A DNA stretch of 34,062 nt, taken from contig JAFGHA010000237.1 of the NCBI GenBank assembly GCA_016930275.1, positions 1 to 34,062 on the forward strand, given 5' to 3'. This document shows positions 31,060 through 34,062 of this stretch, piece after piece. Source of the stretch: Chitinispirillaceae bacterium. GTDB taxonomy: Bacteria; Fibrobacterota; Chitinivibrionia; Chitinivibrionales; Chitinispirillaceae. Below the pieces are notes generated by a model. The model was not told the DNA's origin and ran no database searches. It saw nothing but the letters and a program-made list of their open reading frames with translations. The position numbers were made by a program, and so were the translations under genes. The stretch's first letter is position 1, and each line of letters begins with the position of its first letter.

Positions 31060-32457
31060 TTACCGGTTATGGTCGTCTCGATCCAGCCGGTTTACTATTT
31101 CCTTCACAAACAACGGCAGCGACGGATCACGCGCTCCCATTACAAGTACACAATCACCGGAAGCGACTGTGCCGTAGATCAGTTCTACTGCGTCATCACG
31201 TCGCTCTGGGGTGTGAACGGTAAAGGGGGTAATGCTGCCGCCGAGATCGTTTTTCAGATCGGCAGAGGAGATGTCCTTGACGGCGGTTCCGCCCGCGTAA
31301 TAGATCGGCAGAAGAATCAGAACGTCGTTTTCTTTAAACAATGAACCGAAAAGGTTGCGGTATTCATCTCTGAGAAACCGTGTGGGACCGAATCCATGCG
31401 GCTGATAGACGGCGATGATTCTTGACGATATCGACCGGGCAGCGGTGACGGCTGAGCGTATTTTTTCGGGATTGTGCGCGAAGTCGTCGACGACCGTGAT
31501 GCCGGTTCCGGTTCGTGTGATGGCAAATCTCCGGGCGACTCCTTCGAAGGTGCCGGTTGCCTGTTGCAGTTGTTCCGGGGTGCATCCGTAATGCTCTGCG
31601 ACGGCGAGAGCTGCCGCACAGTTGGAGAGGTTGTGCTGACCGATACAAGGCAGAAAATAAGAAGTTTCATCTTTAACGAGTGTACCGCCGTCTGCTCTGA
31701 GTGTGTAGCTGTCGGGACGCCAGTCTCCCGAGACATTCAGGGCAAACGTCTGCCGTGTGGTGAGGTCGTCAAGAGGCGGATCGTCGGCATTCCTGAGAGA
31801 CCAGGCGGATTGTTCGGCCAACCGCCGGAAGAGTTCCTTGACTTCAGAAACAGGTTTGTGATCTTTTGAAAGATTCAGAAACACACTCAGATCGGGATGG
31901 TACTTCACCAGAGTGCCGTCGCTTTCGTCCGCTTCGATCACCAGGATATCCGATGTGCCATGGAACGCGTTGCCGATCAGATCCTGCCGTTCAAGCCGTT
32001 TGAGCCCTGCTCCCGAAATAAGTGATGGTGATTTCCCGCATGCGGTAAGAAATTCGAAAATCATTGCCGTCACGGTTGATTTTCCACTGGTACCTGCAAC
32101 GGCAATTGTCCGATGCGTTTTTACAATGGCTGCCAGGATATCGGAACGATGCAGCACCGGCAGGGAACGTTTACTAGCTGCTGCGATATCCGGATTGTCG
32201 GATTCAATGGCCGTTGAAACACAGAGTACCTCGGTTGTATCGGAAATGCCCGTACCATCCTGGTGAAAAAGCCTGCATCCCGCGTTTCTCAGAAGTGTTG
32301 CCGTGTGCAGTGTTTCCGGTTTGCCGAGCGATCGGTCGCTGCCGCTTACTGCAATATTCTGCCATGCGAGAAACTGGGCGATCGCGCTCATTCCGCTGCC
32401 GAGTATACCGACAAAATGAACTGAAGTAATAGTGTGCCCATCAATCGATAAAGACAA
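31060..32457 (-). CDS. MurC-like Mur ligase
   Basis: The 465-residue protein has the Mur ligase order: a Rossmann N-domain (VHFVGILGSGMSAIAQFL, SGSDR, then STAIESDNPDIAAA), a central ATP domain with P-loop GTSGKSTVTAMI and ADESDGTL, and a C-domain with VVDDFAHNPEKI and QPHGFGPTRF. This is closest to MurC, the UDP-MurNAc L-alanine ligase, though Mpl (murein tripeptide ligase) is a possible alternative. The usual P-loop is GTHGKTT; here it is GTSGKST, and the C-domain HR of MurC reads HG. The start is TTG 32457: GGAGGG five bases upstream is a strong ribosome site, and no ATG is suitably placed. It overlaps the transpeptidase gene by 17 bases, so the two are one operon. Confidence 0.82.
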   Translation of the reverse strand: MSLSIDGHTITSVHFVGILGSGMSAIAQFLAWQNIAVSGSDRSLGKPETLHTATLLRNAGCRLFHQDGTGISDTTEVLCVSTAIESDNPDIAAASKRSLPVLHRSDILAAIVKTHRTIAVAGTSGKSTVTAMIFEFLTACGKSPSLISGAGLKRLERQDLIGNAFHGTSDILVIEADESDGTLVKYHPDLSVFLNLSKDHKPVSEVKELFRRLAEQSAWSLRNADDPPLDDLTTRQTFALNVSGDWRPDSYTLRADGGTLVKDETSYFLPCIGQHNLSNCAAALAVAEHYGCTPEQLQQATGTFEGVARRFAITRTGTGITVVDDFAHNPEKIRSAVTAARSISSRIIAVYQPHGFGPTRFLRDEYRNLFGSLFKENDVLILLPIYYAGGTAVKDISSADLKNDLGGSITPFTVHTPERRDDAVELIYGTVASGDCVLVMGARDPSLPLFVKEIVNRLDRDDHNR

Positions 32458-32968
32458 GTGTTCCCTCCGTCGTCATGTCGAACAGTTCGATGATATCATG
32501 GTTGGTCATACAGATGCAACCGTGGGAAAGCGGTGTACCGATCTGATCTTCCCGATTGGTACCATGAATATAAATGTATCGTCCGTAGGTGTCGATACCG
32601 GAACCCCGGTTGATACCATCCTCGAGCCCCTCGAGACGGATAATACGGGTGAGAATCAGGTTGTCTTCGGTTAAACCCGGATGCCAGTCGATACCGGTAT
32701 CGAGGCGGTCACGGAAAATACGGCCCGGCGGCGCTCCTGAACCGATTTTTTCAATCACACGGTGCAATCCGAGCGGTGTCATGTTGGAACCTTCCCGGTT
32801 GCCGATACCGAAGCGTGATGTGGAAACGGTGAATGATTGACGGATAAAATTCCCGCCGATGAAGTGAAGTCGTTGCGCCGCCGTGTCGATTGCGATCAGT
32901 TCATGAGGCGGATCGGTATGCACACGACGTATTTTATCGAAAACCGGTTCCAGAGAAAAAGTATCCAT
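32441..32968 (-). CDS. L,D-transpeptidase (YkuD family) with an altered catalytic motif
   Basis: The 175-residue protein holds the YkuD signature: YIHGTN, then PLSHGCICM, with His149 and catalytic Cys151 as the thiolate pair. YkuD enzymes form 3-3 crosslinks in peptidoglycan or attach lipoproteins to it. The residue two after the catalytic cysteine is normally Arg (SHGC-I/V-R-M/L); here it is Cys153. The codon TGT at 32510-32512 is one base from CGT, so the change is either real or a C-to-T substitution. No signal peptide is visible, so the product may be cytoplasmic, or the true start may lie elsewhere. It precedes the MurC-like gene in one operon. Confidence 0.83.
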   Translation of the reverse strand: MDTFSLEPVFDKIRRVHTDPPHELIAIDTAAQRLHFIGGNFIRQSFTVSTSRFGIGNREGSNMTPLGLHRVIEKIGSGAPPGRIFRDRLDTGIDWHPGLTEDNLILTRIIRLEGLEDGINRGSGIDTYGRYIYIHGTNREDQIGTPLSHGCICMTNHDIIELFDMTTEGTLVFID

Positions 32969-33006
32969 ACTATTTTTTCTGCTGCAGTGGAACGAAACTT
33001 AATAGC

Positions 33007-33048
33007 ATAATATACTATCGTGGATGAACGGTGAACCATATACGATAG
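33007..33048 (-). promoter_or_regulatory. Candidate promoter and overlapping inverted repeat, LDT / LOG divergent region
   Basis: On the minus strand TTCACC (33030-33035), 17 bases, TATTAT (33007-33012) is a plausible promoter for the transpeptidase gene. A 7-bp inverted repeat CTATCGT (33015-33021) / ACGATAG (33042-33048) overlaps its spacer and -35 region, the usual place for a repressor site. Both are predictions. Confidence 0.4.
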
Positions 33049-33076
33049 CACCATTAACAGTAAAGGATTGCCCAGT

Positions 33077-33748
33077 ATGACAAATCGAAGTACGGGATCG
33101 GTCGGCAAAGATGATACCTGGCGTGTCTTCAGGATAATGGCGGAGTTTGTGGAGGGGTTCGAGACTCTGTCGAGCATCGGTCCCTGCATAACCATTTTCG
33201 GATCAGCCCGGACACCGAAGGATGATCCCTACTACCGGATGACGGTGGAGACCGCTCAGCAGGCGGTTAAAGCGGGATTCGGTATCATTACCGGTGGCGG
33301 ACCGGGAATTATGGAAGCTGCGAATGAGGGGGCCGTTCTCGCGGGAGGCAAGTCGGTCGGGTTGAATATTCAGTTACCGTATGAACAGAAACCGAATCCT
33401 TTCGTGAAGGTACTCATCAATTTCCGGCATTTCTTTTCAAGAAAGGTCATGTTTCTCAAATACACCTCCGGCGTCATCGTCATGCCGGGTGGATTCGGCA
33501 CGCTGGATGAAATGTTCGAAACGCTGACGCTTATTCAGACCTGCAAGGTGGCCCGGATGCCGCTCGTGATGATGGGATCGCCGTTCTGGCAGGGGTTGGT
33601 TGAATGGATCACCGCATCACTTGACGGGAACAGTTATATCGACAAGGATGATCTGAAGCTGCTGAAAATAACCGATGATCCCGCGGAGGCGGTTTCGATC
33701 ATCACAAAAGAGCATGGCACGCGAGAGGTAATTGCGAACTTTGATTGA
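33077..33748 (+). CDS. LOG-family protein (TIGR00730-like)
   Basis: From ATG 33077 the 223-residue protein has ITIFGSAR near the start, then GIITGGGPGIMEAANEGA at about residue 70, and the signature MPGGFGTLDEMFETLTL at about residue 140. These are the GGGPGIMEA and PGGxGTxxE motifs of the LOG family, cytokinin-riboside phosphoribohydrolases, often misnamed lysine decarboxylases. It would cleave nucleoside 5'-monophosphates such as AMP to base and ribose 5-phosphate; the exact bacterial substrate is unsettled. AAGGA nine bases upstream supports the start; TTG 33068 is a less likely extension. It is divergent from the transpeptidase operon. Confidence 0.9.
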   Translation: MTNRSTGSVGKDDTWRVFRIMAEFVEGFETLSSIGPCITIFGSARTPKDDPYYRMTVETAQQAVKAGFGIITGGGPGIMEAANEGAVLAGGKSVGLNIQLPYEQKPNPFVKVLINFRHFFSRKVMFLKYTSGVIVMPGGFGTLDEMFETLTLIQTCKVARMPLVMMGSPFWQGLVEWITASLDGNSYIDKDDLKLLKITDDPAEAVSIITKEHGTREVIANFD

Positions 33749-33777
33749 TGTGTCGAATGAACTGCTAAAAAAATTTA

Positions 33778-33806
33778 TTGACACGGTCAAAGGAACAGCA
33801 TATTAT
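33778..33806 (+). promoter_or_regulatory. Near-consensus sigma-70-type promoter of the H1-like gene
   Basis: TTGACA, 17 bases, TATTAT. The -35 box is perfect and the -10 box has one mismatch. The predicted leader to the GTG at 33944 is about 130 bases. Confidence 0.85.
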
Positions 33807-33943
33807 TATAAAGAGACTAGAAACGAAAAATACCGAAGCTAAACAAAGGAGAATATAATTTATAATCGGCGAAATATCCTGAAAGATAACAAAGGATAAA
33901 CGCCATCGATTTTAACCATATACCTTTTCAAGGAGGTCGTTAA

Positions 33944-34062
33944 GTGGTAGCAAAAAAAGCAGCAGCCAAGAAAGCCCCGGCAGCCAAGAAAGCCCCGGCA
34001 AAGAAGAAAGCCCCGGCAAAGAAAAAAGCCCCGGCAAAGAAAAAAGCCCCGGCAAAGAAAAA
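33944..34062 (+). CDS. Histone H1-like Lys/Ala/Pro repeat protein, N-terminal fragment (runs off window)
   Basis: The frame opens at GTG 33944 with AGGAGGT six bases upstream, an excellent ribosome site, and continues to the right edge without a stop. The protein begins MVAKKAAAKKAPAAKKAP and then repeats KKKAPA. Such Lys/Ala-rich tails bind DNA non-specifically and compact the nucleoid (compare Hc1/AlgP-type H1-like proteins). The base sequence of the repeat is a near-perfect 18-bp unit from about 33979 onward. A strong promoter precedes it. How long the repeat is, and whether a folded domain follows, cannot be seen here. Confidence 0.8.
   Translation, partial: MVAKKAAAKKAPAAKKAPAKKKAPAKKKAPAKKKAPAKK

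Noticed and set aside
1..34062. Insertion sequences, phage or integrase genes
   Set aside because: No transposase, integrase or terminal inverted repeat motif was seen in either strand's gene set. The tRNA gene also has no visible attachment-site duplicate nearby.

Overview
The window reads as a chromosomal stretch from a Gram-negative, probably flagellated, environmental bacterium. Many products carry Sec signal peptides or lipoboxes, there are several predicted outer-membrane barrels, and two OmpA-type proteins carry thrombospondin-type-3-like acidic repeats. At least two proteins, plus a glycoside hydrolase family 9 remnant, end in Ig-like tails resembling type IX secretion (T9SS) sorting domains. 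This mix fits the Fibrobacterota/Chitinispirillum neighbourhood best, but that is inference; no marker gene in the window settles the taxonomy.

Layout. Positions 1-1400 hold the end of a methyltransferase gene, tRNA-Leu(UAA), a small FlgM-like gene with a near-consensus sigma-28 promoter, and a 38-codon orphan HAD N-terminus. Positions 1555-4700 carry a putative aminopeptidase lipoprotein, a HAD phosphatase/phosphoglucomutase-like enzyme, a frameshifted 3' remnant of a GH9 cellulase gene and a small membrane protein. Positions 4745-10389 are housekeeping and signalling genes: radical SAM/SPASM protein, ABC-F ATPase, a 14-cysteine ferredoxin, cutA, a stand-alone receiver protein with a strong sigma-70-type promoter, and an HDOD protein. 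Positions 10897-21508 are envelope genes: two OmpA/TSP3-repeat paralogues, a subtilisin-like protease with a sorting-type tail, a TonB-receptor-like barrel on the other strand, and a large TPR lipoprotein.

The most interesting block is 21739-29114. An ECF sigma factor overlaps a zinc-finger anti-sigma factor whose outer part resembles DUF4384. Four bases later comes a secreted caspase-like protease with a polyproline linker and a beta-rich, barrel-like C-terminus. A small barrel, a secreted protein of unknown function, an LpoB-like lipoprotein, a COG3014-like TPR lipoprotein and a further lipoprotein follow, up to a 19-bp-stem terminator. This looks like an envelope stress or remodelling module joining a sigma/anti-sigma switch, a caspase-like protease and a peptidoglycan-synthase activator type.

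The right end has a VIT-domain protein with a sorting-type tail, a MurC-like ligase overlapping an L,D-transpeptidase gene (whose usual catalytic-motif Arg is Cys), a LOG-family protein, and, behind a near-consensus promoter, the start of a histone-H1-like Lys/Ala/Pro repeat protein that runs off the window.

Functions are assigned from motifs read by eye. No database search or structure prediction was run.
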